Positions 6,795-15,044 of a stretch of 15,044 nucleotides of DNA are shown here, piece by piece. The position numbers were made by a program, and so were the translations under genes. The number at the start of each line of letters is the position of its first letter. Position 1 is the first letter of the stretch. Source of the DNA: an uncultured Verrucomicrobiae bacterium (GTDB lineage: Bacteria > Verrucomicrobiota > Verrucomicrobiia > Verrucomicrobiales > Akkermansiaceae); the NCBI GenBank assembly GCA_937957985.1, contig CALGOH010000252.1:1-15044 (forward strand). Direction: 5' to 3'. The notes below the pieces were generated by a model. It was given only the letters and a program-made list of their open reading frames with translations. It was not told where the DNA came from and searched no databases.

Positions 6795-7883
6795 TCATTG
6801 GCTGCGCTGATGCGGGGCGGTGGAACGGCCTTCGACTCTCTGCATCGGGATCATCCGCGCTTCGTCGAAGGGTGCCCCGTCCTGGGCGATGCGGAGCACC
6901 AGCTCGACGGTGGTGCGGCACAGCTTGTCGCGGTTGAGACGGTAGTGAGTCAGGGGTGGGTAGATGTGCTCCAGGATCGGGTCGTCGAGCATGTGGATGA
7001 TCGAGATGTCCTCGGGGATCCGCAAACCATGGTGTCCCAGCCACGTCATCAGCGGCAGCAGATTGCGCACGCCCAGGGTTAGAAAGGCGGTCGGTGGACG
7101 AGATGAACCAAGCAAGCGCTCCAGCATGGGGTACCAGTTCGCGGCATGATCTTTCCAGCGAGGAGCGTGGAAGGATTCCTTCCATTCGAGGCCGTGGGCT
7201 TCGAGAACCTCGCGGAACGGTTCGACCATCTGCACGCCGTAGGCATTGTGAATCGGATAAACGATTCTCTCGTGTCCCAAATCCAGCAGCGACCGGGTCG
7301 CCTCGCGGATCGCCAAATCACCATCGCCGCCGATGCGCGGCAGATGATGATGGAACGAACCACCAAGGCAAACGCAGGGCACCTGCTTGGTCGCCAGCCA
7401 CTCCTCGATCCCGGGTGTTGGATCGGCCACCACCCAGACGTCGCATGCCGCGTCCTCGAACTCCTTGGCCAGAGAACGGCCCGGAGAGTTCCCCCGATAG
7501 GCGGAGGAAACCTGGAACCCGGTCGCAATGCCGTGACTCGCCAGGCGTTCCCGCATCTGATAGATCGCCGATTGCTTCTCCGCCGAGGACTCGTGCAGCG
7601 GCGCGGGCAGCAGAAACCGCACCGACACGCCGGCCTTGTTTTTTCCGAACCATTCCCTCGCCACCACTCGCGGCTTGCCCTGCGACGCCGGTCCCACCAC
7701 CCCTTCCCTTTCCAGAAGTTCCAAGGCCGCGCGCACCGTCGGACGCGAAACGTCCAGCATCCTCGACAGCTCGTTTTCGCCCGGCAGAACCGGTCCCAGG
7801 GCGGCGGACTCGATTCGCTTGCGGATCAAGTCGGCCGATTGGCCGGCCAAGGACCAGACTCGGGCCATTTTTTCGCGTTTCAT
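6795..7883 (-). CDS. GntR-type winged-helix regulator with LacI-type sugar-binding domain
   Basis: This is a 362-residue transcription factor. Residues about 15-63 form a GntR-type winged helix-turn-helix, with LPGENELSRMLDVSRPTVRA and LELLEREGVV as clear marks. From about residue 85 (AGVSVRFLLPAP) to the end the protein resembles the periplasmic-binding-like sensor of LacI/GalR regulators, with DVWVVADPTPGIEEWLA, DLGHERIVYPIHNAYG, PTAFLTLGVRN and IPEDISIIHMLDDP in the usual order. This architecture is that of AraR-like repressors, which release DNA when a sugar binds. Here the effector is likely a mono- or disaccharide from the GH78/GH3 substrate. The start at 7883 (MKREKMARVW) was chosen because the open frame upstream is the overlap with the end of the GH78 gene; MARVW six codons in is an alternative. 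The gene follows GH78 by 61 bases on the same strand and could be autoregulated. Confidence 0.87.
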   Translation of the reverse strand: MKREKMARVWSLAGQSADLIRKRIESAALGPVLPGENELSRMLDVSRPTVRAALELLEREGVVGPASQGKPRVVAREWFGKNKAGVSVRFLLPAPLHESSAEKQSAIYQMRERLASHGIATGFQVSSAYRGNSPGRSLAKEFEDAACDVWVVADPTPGIEEWLATKQVPCVCLGGSFHHHLPRIGGDGDLAIREATRSLLDLGHERIVYPIHNAYGVQMVEPFREVLEAHGLEWKESFHAPRWKDHAANWYPMLERLLGSSRPPTAFLTLGVRNLLPLMTWLGHHGLRIPEDISIIHMLDDPILEHIYPPLTHYRLNRDKLCRTTVELVLRIAQDGAPFDEARMIPMQRVEGRSTAPHQRSQ

Positions 7884-7944
7884 GGGATTGAATTGTTCGC
7901 ACGCGACGGGTCCCGCCGCCAAGGGGAAGATCAAGAGAGGATTT

Positions 7945-10341
7945 TCATGAGCCAACCCGGGGGCGTGCCTTTCGGCACCTGAGATCGAGTTTCTGCGAAC
8001 CCTCGATGGGTATCGTTTCGCCCCCAAACTCAAGAATTCCACGCAGCCGCTCCGGCAAGACAATGGCCACCTCCCATCGGTCCACGAAGCAATTCATCTT
8101 GAACTCGATCGTCCCATTCGGATGCGGGGTGCGGCAGCGCAGATGCTGGAGTCCTCCCGGTTGCGGCGCGATGCGGACCGTTTCGAATCCCGACGCGTCC
8201 GGCCGTATACCGCACAGGCTGGCGTGCATGTGAAATAGAGGATGCGAGCCCCATGCGTGACAGTCGCTTCGCGATGGTTCGGGCTGCTCGACGGGCGCCT
8301 TGAAGCCCTTCCCAACCAGGCCCTTCCAAAAGTCCATTTTCTCCACGATCAGATCGCCCCGGCCATGCCGATAATACGCCTCAAGTTGATAGAAAGCGAA
8401 ATAGATGCTGGCCCTCGCGAAATCGTTGGGACCGATCAAGGTCCGGAAGCAGGGATCCTTGATCTCGCCTTCATAAGCATCGCTCAGCAGTGCCAGGCAT
8501 TGGGCGTGTTCGCTGAAATGGCGATGCTCCGGGTCATCGGCGAACGCTTCCCGCTCGTCGTCCCAAAAGACCTCGCGGATCGACGCCGCCATCTTCTCCG
8601 CCCATTCGTTGCAACTCGCGGCAAAGTGCGGTTCGCCGTAGGCTTCCTCGACCTCGCGGGCGCTTTGCAATGCCAGAAGAAACTGAAGATTGCAGATCCC
8701 GCAGGTCCCGAACTCGCTCGCGGGCGCGCAGGCGAATCGCCAGCCCTCCGATGAAACCCAGTCGATGAACGACCAACCCGGAAGCGCGGTGAACAGCATC
8801 TGATCGTCGGCAAGCGCCCGGAATTGCTCAAGCAAAGCGCGCATGCCCGGCAGAAGGGTCCGGATGAAATCCGGATTGCGCCGCCACCATGCCAGATCGC
8901 GGATCATTTGAATCCACACCATCGAAAAGGTCGCGCTCAACTGCCGGGGATCGCTCGGATGCCGCATCAGCACGAAGTCCGACACATGTCGCGACCAGTC
9001 GAGCAGCTCCATCGAGCGCTGGCTCAGACGGCTGTCGGAGGCGATCACGCACGAGGTCAGAAGCTGCAGTCGGGCGTCGCCGACATACATCATCTGCTCG
9101 TAATACGGGCAATCCATATACGTCTCGTGAGCGCACATCTGGATGCCTCGCAGGGCGATCGGCGCGATCGAGTTCAGGTCCTCGTCGTCCGAAGTGAATT
9201 CGCCCTCGTTTTCCAACGGATACCGCGATTCCTCGATCTTCAGCGCCGCAATTCGGAGGTCTTCCTCGGCTACCCTCACGGTGATACGCAGATAACGTCC
9301 CGACCGCCACCAGAACGGGCGAAACCCATCGCGATCACCGCCGCGGGAAATGAAGATGTCGCCATAGCCTTGAAAGAGCTTCCCTTCGATGCAATCGCGA
9401 TTCCCCTTCTCCTCGAACTGCCCGTCCTCGTAACACGACTCCGCCCACTCGATCCGAATCGAAGCGCCCCTCCCTCCCCGCGTGACGGCGACGGGATACC
9501 CGCAATGATATTCCTCCAAGTCCCACAGAACGGTCTGGGTCGTTCCCGCTTTTAGGCACAACTCCTTGCCGCCGGAAACCAGCGCCTGCCAGGCCGCCGT
9601 TTCCGACTCAGCCGACTCCCGCATGCGGTCGATGGCTCCGCTCCCCACCATTCGGATGCGGCCGAACTTGTCGAGCGGTCGCCGCAACTGTTCTGACAGG
9701 CGGCTCGGGTGGAGCCGCCAGCCATCGCGGATGAATCCGACCCTGCCGCCCTGAACGTTCGTCTCGGGCACCAGCACCGGGTCCACTGGCGCGCCGGGGG
9801 CGAAATAGGCCTCACCGTCAATGGTGAACTCCGGACCCACGACCTGGTACCACTTGTCAGAAAACCCCGGCTTCCCGCAACTCACGCCGGATCTTGCCCT
9901 CACCTTCCACTCCGCCGTTCCGGTATCCAGATTCACCGGCGCGCCTTCCCCAGCCACGATGCAGGCCGGCCGGAGGCTCACCTGCGCGTGCGGCCGATGC
10001 ATCACAAGATAATGCACCTCGACGAGCAGCCGGTGCGGGCCTTTATCGAGGGACAACTCATAGCTGTGAAAACTCCAGTTCCGCAGGTCGCTGCGGTCCG
10101 GACCCATCCCGATGTAATCCCCGTCACAACCAAGTTCGAACCGCTGGTCCCCACTGACGTGGAGGATGAAGGTGGCGTCCGCCGCCAACTCGAAGTCGAG
10201 TTCGAACTGGTGGAACTGGTCCGTCGCCGTATCGGCCCCCGGGTGGCTGATCCACCGAGCCTCCTGGATGCGGTACTGCCGCAGGACGTTCGCATTGGCG
10301 ACGGGCCTGGCGGGCGGAACCTCGATGCGTCTCGACTTCAT
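7945..10341 (-). CDS. GH78 alpha-L-rhamnosidase, cytoplasmic
   Basis: This 798-residue protein has the GH78 layout: beta-sandwich domains to about residue 380, then an (alpha/alpha)6 catalytic barrel, then a C-terminal beta domain (from about 710). The catalytic segment is DCPYYEQMMYVGDARLQ (410-426). Spacing of the acidic residues D410, E415 and D422 equals that of the rhamnose-binding and general-acid residues in characterised GH78 enzymes, although the common DCPQRxER form is replaced by DCPYYEQ. E685, ahead of SDCHAWGSHP, is a candidate general base. The enzyme would remove terminal alpha-L-rhamnose from glycosides or oligosaccharides. No signal peptide is present (MKSRRIEVPPARP), so it should act in the cytoplasm on imported substrate. 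It starts 19 bases after the stop of the second GPH symporter, in the same operon. The ribosome site is weak, so translation may depend on the preceding gene. The family call is strong; aglycone specificity is unknown. Confidence 0.92.
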   Translation of the reverse strand: MKSRRIEVPPARPVANANVLRQYRIQEARWISHPGADTATDQFHQFELDFELAADATFILHVSGDQRFELGCDGDYIGMGPDRSDLRNWSFHSYELSLDKGPHRLLVEVHYLVMHRPHAQVSLRPACIVAGEGAPVNLDTGTAEWKVRARSGVSCGKPGFSDKWYQVVGPEFTIDGEAYFAPGAPVDPVLVPETNVQGGRVGFIRDGWRLHPSRLSEQLRRPLDKFGRIRMVGSGAIDRMRESAESETAAWQALVSGGKELCLKAGTTQTVLWDLEEYHCGYPVAVTRGGRGASIRIEWAESCYEDGQFEEKGNRDCIEGKLFQGYGDIFISRGGDRDGFRPFWWRSGRYLRITVRVAEEDLRIAALKIEESRYPLENEGEFTSDDEDLNSIAPIALRGIQMCAHETYMDCPYYEQMMYVGDARLQLLTSCVIASDSRLSQRSMELLDWSRHVSDFVLMRHPSDPRQLSATFSMVWIQMIRDLAWWRRNPDFIRTLLPGMRALLEQFRALADDQMLFTALPGWSFIDWVSSEGWRFACAPASEFGTCGICNLQFLLALQSAREVEEAYGEPHFAASCNEWAEKMAASIREVFWDDEREAFADDPEHRHFSEHAQCLALLSDAYEGEIKDPCFRTLIGPNDFARASIYFAFYQLEAYYRHGRGDLIVEKMDFWKGLVGKGFKAPVEQPEPSRSDCHAWGSHPLFHMHASLCGIRPDASGFETVRIAPQPGGLQHLRCRTPHPNGTIEFKMNCFVDRWEVAIVLPERLRGILEFGGETIPIEGSQKLDLRCRKARPRVGS

Positions 10342-10360
10342 TGAAACAAACTCATGCGGC

Positions 10361-11776
10361 TTAGTCGGTCTTCAAGCCCATCTCCTTGAGCTTGGCCTGG
10401 ATCTCCTCGTATCTCATCTTCGTCAGCGGGTAGCGCAGCATGATCAGCACCCCGAACAAGGTCAGTACTGCGGGCACGTAGCCCATGGCTAGCTTCAATC
10501 CGAACGCGGCCAGATCGGTTTGCTCGGTCCGGGTCGGAATGAATCCGAATACCGCGCCGGCCATCAGCAGCGCGACACCTTGACCGACGCCCAGCACGCT
10601 CTTGAAGGCGAAGGTGTAGCTCGAATAGTAGGTCCCCGTCTCGTCGGTCTTCGTCTCGATCATGTCGGAATTGGCGATGTCTCCCAGGATCGCCGGCGGC
10701 ATGACCTGGAACACCACCTGGCAGAAATTCAGCGCGCAGAGGGTCGCCAGGTACTCCCAGAAGACGATGGGCCGGTTCCACACCAGCTCCTGCCCCGTCG
10801 CCGGCTCCATGAGCGCCAAAGCGATGAACAGCGGAATCGTGATCGAGAGACCGGTCATGAAAGCCACATGCTTGCCGAAGCGCTCGGAAAACCAGATCCA
10901 GAACGGCACGCCCACCAGCGAGCAGACGTAGGCGAAAAGGTAGATCGTGGCGATGTCCTTGACCGCCAGATACACCGACAGGTGCAGGTAGGCCAAACCG
11001 ATCTGAAGTCCGCAGGACAGCCCGAGGAGGAGAAACGATCCGCTGAAGACCCGCATGGCTTTGTTGGCCAGCATCAGCTTCAGCATACGCCTGATGTCCT
11101 TCTTTTCGGGGTGGCTGATGTGCGCGCCGTCCGGGCAGACCTTGAGGGCGATCAGGAGGCCCAGCGGCATCGCGATGGCAAGCATCCAGAAGGTCACATG
11201 CATCGACAGCGGCGTGTAATCCAGGGTGGTCTCGGATTTCGGAACACCGAGAACCTTCGTCTGGTAAAAGGCGATCAAAAGCGGCAGCGCGAGATAGACC
11301 AGCGATCCCACGTAGCCGACGGCCGACTTGTAACTGAAGATCCTTGTTCGGTCGTTGTAATTCAGCGCGATTTCGGTTCCCCACGCGAGATAGGGAATTT
11401 CCGAAACCGTCCATGCGAGGAAGCTGACGAGCATCCAGAAGCAGAAGAATCCCGGCGTCAGGTCCTTCGACTCGATGAGAATGAAATACATCGCAACCAG
11501 CGATAGCGCCATTCCGGCGGTCAGCCACGAGCGCCGTCCCCAGAACCGACTCCGGGTCTTGTCCGATGCGATCCCCACGATGGGATCGGTGACCGCGTCG
11601 AAGAGACGCGCCACGATCATCACAACGCCGATGGCCCACAGGTCGAGATTGTATTCCTTGGCCAGGAACCCGTTGAGGATTCCCAGTGCCGGACCAACCA
11701 TCAGCGCCAGGCCGTAATTCGGCAGGGCGTAGGCCATGCCGGTTTTCCAAGTGATGCCTGGCGCTCGATTCGTCAT
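10361..11776 (-). CDS. GPH-family MFS sugar/glycoside:cation symporter (second copy)
   Basis: This is a 471-residue membrane protein of the glycoside-pentoside-hexuronide:cation symporter group. The cation/sugar-site signature is complete: RLFDAVTDPIVGIASDKTR with D60, D64 and D72, followed by FWGRRSW. About 12 membrane helices can be placed, with a central cytoplasmic loop near residues 220-240 (HPEKKDIRRMLKLML) and a basic C-terminal tail. It probably brings the glycoside substrate in with protons or sodium for the cytoplasmic GH3 and GH78 enzymes on either side. Its start overlaps the GH3 stop by ATGA, and GH78 follows after 19 bases. It shares the motif G(T/Y)E-x-x-x-x-YN(D/E)RT with the symporter at 13866-15044 but differs widely elsewhere, so the two are diverged paralogues and not a recent duplication. 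Confidence 0.92.
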   Translation of the reverse strand: MTNRAPGITWKTGMAYALPNYGLALMVGPALGILNGFLAKEYNLDLWAIGVVMIVARLFDAVTDPIVGIASDKTRSRFWGRRSWLTAGMALSLVAMYFILIESKDLTPGFFCFWMLVSFLAWTVSEIPYLAWGTEIALNYNDRTRIFSYKSAVGYVGSLVYLALPLLIAFYQTKVLGVPKSETTLDYTPLSMHVTFWMLAIAMPLGLLIALKVCPDGAHISHPEKKDIRRMLKLMLANKAMRVFSGSFLLLGLSCGLQIGLAYLHLSVYLAVKDIATIYLFAYVCSLVGVPFWIWFSERFGKHVAFMTGLSITIPLFIALALMEPATGQELVWNRPIVFWEYLATLCALNFCQVVFQVMPPAILGDIANSDMIETKTDETGTYYSSYTFAFKSVLGVGQGVALLMAGAVFGFIPTRTEQTDLAAFGLKLAMGYVPAVLTLFGVLIMLRYPLTKMRYEEIQAKLKEMGLKTD

Positions 11777-13869
11777 GGATTTCTGGTTTTGGAGCGATGG
11801 TCGGGCGGAAGTGCGATCGACTGGCTGACGCCGTCGGTTTGCCCGCCACCAATGCGGATGGTGAATTCCCCGTCGGAAAAAAACGGAGTCCCTTCGTCGT
11901 CGTAGGCCGCGAACTGCCGGCGTTGAAGCTCGAAAGACACCGATTTCTTCTGTCCGGCGCGCAGGTGGATGCGGCGGAATCCCGCCAGTTGGCGGATCGG
12001 AACCGGGACGTCCGTGGGCGGGAAACTCAGATACAACTGCACCACCTCGTCACCGTCACGCCGCCCGGAATTCGTCACATCGACGCTGACCCCGAGACCC
12101 CGGACGCGAAGATTGGCATAGTCGAAGGTGGTGTAGCTCAGGCCGTACCCGAACGGATAGAGCACCTCCTTCTCCATGAAGCGATAAGTGCGTCCGCGCA
12201 TGCGGTAGTCAATGAATTCCGGAATATCGTCCAGCGACCTGATGAAGGTCACCGGCAGCCGCCCGGCGGGATTGCAGTCGCCGAAGAGCACGTCGGCCAC
12301 CGCACGACCACCGGCTTCACCGGGATACCACGCCATCAGAATGGCGGGAACGTGTCGCTTGGCCCACCCCAGCCCGACCGGACCGCCGCCGGTGACGACG
12401 AGCACGACCGGCTTACCGCTCGCCTTGAGCGTCTCCAGCAGGTCCAGCTGACGGTCGGGAAGGTCGATCCGCTGGCGGTCGCCGCCCTCGCCGTCCTGCA
12501 CGCCCACGTCGCCGGGCTCCTCGCCCTCCATTTGTGGCGTGAAGCCGAGACAGGCGATGACCACATCGGCGTCGCGGAGAAACCACTCGGTCTCCACCGC
12601 GGACTTGCCGTTGCAATAAGTGACCTTGCTGCCTGCGGAAACCGCGCCCGTAATACCCTCCAACAGGGTCGTGAGCTGCGGCGAGAGTCCGTTGTAGTTG
12701 CCGAGCAACACGTCGATGTCGCAGGCATTGGAGCCCACCACGAGGATCGAGTGGGTTTCCTTGCTCAGCGGCAGCAGCCCGCCCTCGTTTTTGAGCAGCA
12801 CGATCGACTCCCGCGCCGCCCGGTGGGCGAGTTTCCGGTGCTTGGCGCAATGGACGGTTTCCGGCCCGAGCTTCGACCACGGAATCATTTCCTCAGGATC
12901 GAACATGCCGAGCTTGAAGCGGGCGGTGAAGAGTCGCCGCACCGAGGTGTCGATTTCCCGCTCGCCGACCAGCCCCTGGGAGACCGCCTCGAGCAGGCGC
13001 GGATAGATGTCGCCGCAGTTCAGATCGCAGCCCGTCCGGACCGCGAGCGCGACCGATTGCTCGGGGGTCTGCGTGACCTCGTGCGTGGTGTGGAAATCCT
13101 TGATCGCCCAGCAATCGCTGACGTAGTAGCCGCGAAAGCCCCACTCTTGGCGCAGAATCCTACGGATCAGCGTGTCGCTGCCGCAGCACGGCTCGCCATT
13201 GGTGCGGTTGTAGGCGCCCATCACCGACCATGCCCCGCCCTCGCGCACACAGGCCTCGAAGGCCGGCAGATAGGTTTCGCGCAGGTCGCGCTGACCGACC
13301 TCGGCATTGAAGCTGTGGCGCAAATGTTCCGGTCCGCTGTGAACCGCGTAATGCTTGGGCGTGGCCACCAGCTTGAGATACCTCGGATCGTCGCCCTGAA
13401 GTCCCTTTACAAATGCGACGCCAAGGCGGGACGTGAGGAAGGGACATTCGCCATAGGTTTCCTGTCCCCTGCCCCAGCGCGGATCGCGGAAGATGTTGAT
13501 ATTCGGCGACCAGAATGTCAGGCCGACATACATGCCCCGGTGATCCTGCCGCAGCGCCTGGTGATGCTTCGCCCGCGCCTCATCGGAAATCGCCTCCGCA
13601 ATTTTTCCGACCAGCGGTTCGTTGAAGGTCGCGGCCATGCCGATGGCCTGGGGAAACACCGTCGCCCGGCCGGCGCGGGCGACGCCGTGCAGGCATTCGT
13701 TCCACCAATTGTAGGCGGGCACCCCGAGCCGCGGGATCGGCGGCGCGGCATGCAGCATCTGCGCGATCTTCTCGCGCAGCGTCATCTGGGCGACGAGGAG
13801 TTCCGCGCGGCGCTCGGGCTCCAGCCCGGGATCCCGATAGCGGTAGTCGATGTCCGCGCGATTGGTCAT
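11773..13869 (-). CDS. GH3 beta-glycosidase (beta-xylosidase/beta-glucosidase type), cytoplasmic
   Basis: This is a 698-residue family GH3 enzyme. YNWWNECLHGVARAGRATVF (53-72) is typical of the beta-xylosidase-like branch. KHYAVHSGPE (172-181) and YYVSDCWAIKDF (248-259) follow, the latter with the expected nucleophile D252. The second domain begins near residue 355 (SIVLLKNEGGLLPL) and carries the acid-rich motif MEGEE (447-451) before GGDRQRIDLP, where the general acid is expected. A fibronectin-III-like C-terminal domain starts at YPFGYGLSYTTFDY (571-584). No signal peptide and no PA14 insert are visible. The frame stays open upstream to 15027, but that part is antisense-free shadow of the symporter gene. 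The start at 13869 is set by an ATGA overlap with that gene's stop and by family alignment. It likely removes beta-linked glucose or xylose from the imported glycoside alongside GH78. The exact sugar is undetermined. Confidence 0.93.
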   Translation of the reverse strand: MTNRADIDYRYRDPGLEPERRAELLVAQMTLREKIAQMLHAAPPIPRLGVPAYNWWNECLHGVARAGRATVFPQAIGMAATFNEPLVGKIAEAISDEARAKHHQALRQDHRGMYVGLTFWSPNINIFRDPRWGRGQETYGECPFLTSRLGVAFVKGLQGDDPRYLKLVATPKHYAVHSGPEHLRHSFNAEVGQRDLRETYLPAFEACVREGGAWSVMGAYNRTNGEPCCGSDTLIRRILRQEWGFRGYYVSDCWAIKDFHTTHEVTQTPEQSVALAVRTGCDLNCGDIYPRLLEAVSQGLVGEREIDTSVRRLFTARFKLGMFDPEEMIPWSKLGPETVHCAKHRKLAHRAARESIVLLKNEGGLLPLSKETHSILVVGSNACDIDVLLGNYNGLSPQLTTLLEGITGAVSAGSKVTYCNGKSAVETEWFLRDADVVIACLGFTPQMEGEEPGDVGVQDGEGGDRQRIDLPDRQLDLLETLKASGKPVVLVVTGGGPVGLGWAKRHVPAILMAWYPGEAGGRAVADVLFGDCNPAGRLPVTFIRSLDDIPEFIDYRMRGRTYRFMEKEVLYPFGYGLSYTTFDYANLRVRGLGVSVDVTNSGRRDGDEVVQLYLSFPPTDVPVPIRQLAGFRRIHLRAGQKKSVSFELQRRQFAAYDDEGTPFFSDGEFTIRIGGGQTDGVSQSIALPPDHRSKTRNP

Positions 13870-15044
13870 GGAGCGGGAGGAGCCTGGGCCGCCGAGGCGC
13901 GCCTCGCGGCGGTTCGCATGTCGAGTTGTCGGCGAATTTCGTGGCATCTGGCCCGACTGAGCGGGTAGAAGAGTACCGCGACGATTCCGACGAAAAAGCC
14001 GAAGGGTTGGGTGACCACCAACGCGAGGAGCCAGAAGCGGATGGTTTCCGGCGTCTGATGATCGAGCTTCGCGTCGAAGCCGGAATAGGCGAGCAGCAGA
14101 CCCTGCAAGCCCAGCGCCACGCCGAGCGCGATTTTGTCGGTGGTGGTGAACACCGCGCCGTAGAACGCCTCGCGGCGCCGGCCGGAGCGCAGCTCGTCCA
14201 GGTCGCACACGTCGGCCAGCATCGAGTTGTTGATCATCGGCATCGTATTCGTGAACACCCCGATCATCGCGGCGGTGATCAGGCTCGCCCAGTGCATGCT
14301 GACGCTCCCGAACCACGGCAAATCGAACCGAACGTAGGCCTCGGGAGAGTCCGAAAACGTAAACCACAGCGACACGTAGGCGACAGCACTCATCAAAAGC
14401 ATCAGGATCAGCGCCGCCTTCTTGCCGATCCGCTCGGTGAGCAGCGCGACCGGAGCCATGGCGAGGAAGCAGGCGAGGTTGATCGCATTGAAAAAGACGG
14501 CGAGATACCCCGCCCCCGCCTTCTGGTCGCCCGCCCCGAGGTAATGCAGAAAGATGAAGACGAAAAAAATGCCGGTGATCGCCATGCAGAACTTGGCGAT
14601 GAAATTGCTCACCACCAGCAGCCAGAACGGCTTGTTGCCGAGCGTCAATTTCGCGGCGGAAAGGAAGGACACCTTGTCCTCCACGCTCTCCACCTGATAC
14701 TTTTCCCTGCAGAAGAACACCGAGGGCAAACCCGTCAGAAGAATGACCGCCGCCGCGATGATGCTTACCGCGATCACCCCCTCCGATCCCTTGGCCACCT
14801 CGCTGCGCGGACCCTCGAACCACATGCAAAGCGGCAGGAACCATGGCGTCAGAAATCCGGCCGCCGCATACGAGAACTGCCGCCACTTGAACAGGTGCGT
14901 GCGCTCGTTGTAGTCGGTGCTCAACTCGTAGCCCATCGCGACGTGCGGAACATTGAAAAAGGTGTAACCGACCGCGTAGATCAGCGACATCATCACCGCC
15001 AGATAGGTGAACAGACCCCAGTGCCATCCGGACTCGTCGGCGAC
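13866..15044 (-). CDS. GPH-family MFS sugar/glycoside:cation symporter (first copy), N-terminus beyond window
   Basis: The visible 392 residues lack only the beginning of the protein, probably about the first two helices; the frame is open to the right edge. The segment GYELSTDYNERTHLFKWRQF is the conserved loop after helix 4 of GPH symporters, and SMLADVCDLDELRSGRRREA is the typical loop in the C-terminal half (family form D..D.de..tg.rreg). Ten or so hydrophobic segments follow the usual spacing. The C-terminal tail (SRARCHEIRRQLDMRTAARR) is basic and cytoplasmic. It is the most upstream gene visible in the operon and overlaps the GH3 start by ATGA. With the second GPH gene it gives the locus two importers, suggesting two related substrates or uptake plus exchange. 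An ATG-rich site near 14991 is only an internal Met run, not the start. Confidence 0.9.
   Translation of the reverse strand, partial: VADESGWHWGLFTYLAVMMSLIYAVGYTFFNVPHVAMGYELSTDYNERTHLFKWRQFSYAAAGFLTPWFLPLCMWFEGPRSEVAKGSEGVIAVSIIAAAVILLTGLPSVFFCREKYQVESVEDKVSFLSAAKLTLGNKPFWLLVVSNFIAKFCMAITGIFFVFIFLHYLGAGDQKAGAGYLAVFFNAINLACFLAMAPVALLTERIGKKAALILMLLMSAVAYVSLWFTFSDSPEAYVRFDLPWFGSVSMHWASLITAAMIGVFTNTMPMINNSMLADVCDLDELRSGRRREAFYGAVFTTTDKIALGVALGLQGLLLAYSGFDAKLDHQTPETIRFWLLALVVTQPFGFFVGIVAVLFYPLSRARCHEIRRQLDMRTAARRASAAQAPPAP

Noticed and set aside
7896..7914. Near-palindromic GC stretch (GCGACGGGTCCCGCCGC) between GH78 and the regulator
   Set aside because: It has one mismatch, almost no loop and no T-tract. 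It is too weak to call a terminator or operator.
10338..11852. 504-residue minus-strand frame overlapping the second GPH symporter
   Set aside because: It is an out-of-frame shadow of the symporter, with no hydrophobic segments and an atypical composition.
13870..15027. N-terminal extension of the GH3 frame, giving 1084 residues
   Set aside because: The extra part is Arg/Gly-rich, matches nothing in GH3 and overlaps the GPH symporter read in another frame. The GH3 domain begins just after the ATGA overlap at 13869.
1..15044. CRISPR array, rRNA, plasmid or phage genes
   Set aside because: No regularly spaced repeats, rRNA-like sequence, replication or phage structural proteins were seen on either strand.

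Overview
The window is a stretch of GC-rich bacterial accessory chromosome that is almost entirely a carbohydrate-use locus read leftward (minus strand). The gene content suggests Verrucomicrobiota, perhaps Akkermansiaceae/Luteolibacter-like. It includes a Tat-exported Gfo/Idh/MocA oxidoreductase, GPH-type sugar symporters beside glycoside hydrolases, a DUF5703 protein, a secreted RbsD/FucU-like protein and a GC-rich REP pair. This assignment is inference from family habits, not from a marker gene.

Right part (15044 down to 6795): an apparent operon holds a GPH-type MFS symporter (cut by the window edge), a GH3 glycosidase, a second GPH symporter, a GH78 alpha-L-rhamnosidase and, 61 bases further on, a regulator that joins a GntR-type winged helix to a LacI-type sugar sensor. 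The first three genes are joined by ATGA stop/start overlaps. Neither glycosidase has a signal peptide, so the logic appears to be import of an intact rhamnose-containing glycoside followed by cytoplasmic trimming by GH78 and GH3, under control of the local regulator.

Middle (6794 to about 3690): a spacer with a LacI/cre-like palindrome precedes a Tat-signal Gfo/Idh/MocA dehydrogenase. It overlaps (ATGA) a secreted RbsD/FucU-like putative sugar mutarotase, which is followed by a hairpin. Next comes a DUF5703 gene that is broken: it carries an internal frameshift and loses its C-terminal part where an insertion-sequence remnant abuts it.

Left-centre (about 3690 to 2100): a decayed IS5-family transposase, truncated at its 5' side, has at least four frame changes, although the DDE residues can still be found. 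A plus-strand tRNA-Val(CAC) with encoded CCA follows, and beyond it a REPIN-like pair of inverted palindromes whose stems co-vary. The tRNA 3' end points toward the sugar locus, so this is a plausible old island edge or recombination-prone seam.

Left end (2097 to 1): an SLC45/maltose-type MFS transporter has an unusual insert of about 125 residues between two C-terminal-half membrane helices. It is followed 4 bases later by the start of an exported GH13 alpha-amylase-family enzyme that runs off the window. This looks like a separate alpha-glucan or maltodextrin module.

No CRISPR array, rRNA, replication origin or plus-strand protein gene is supported. The long plus-strand open frames are GC-rich antisense shadows.
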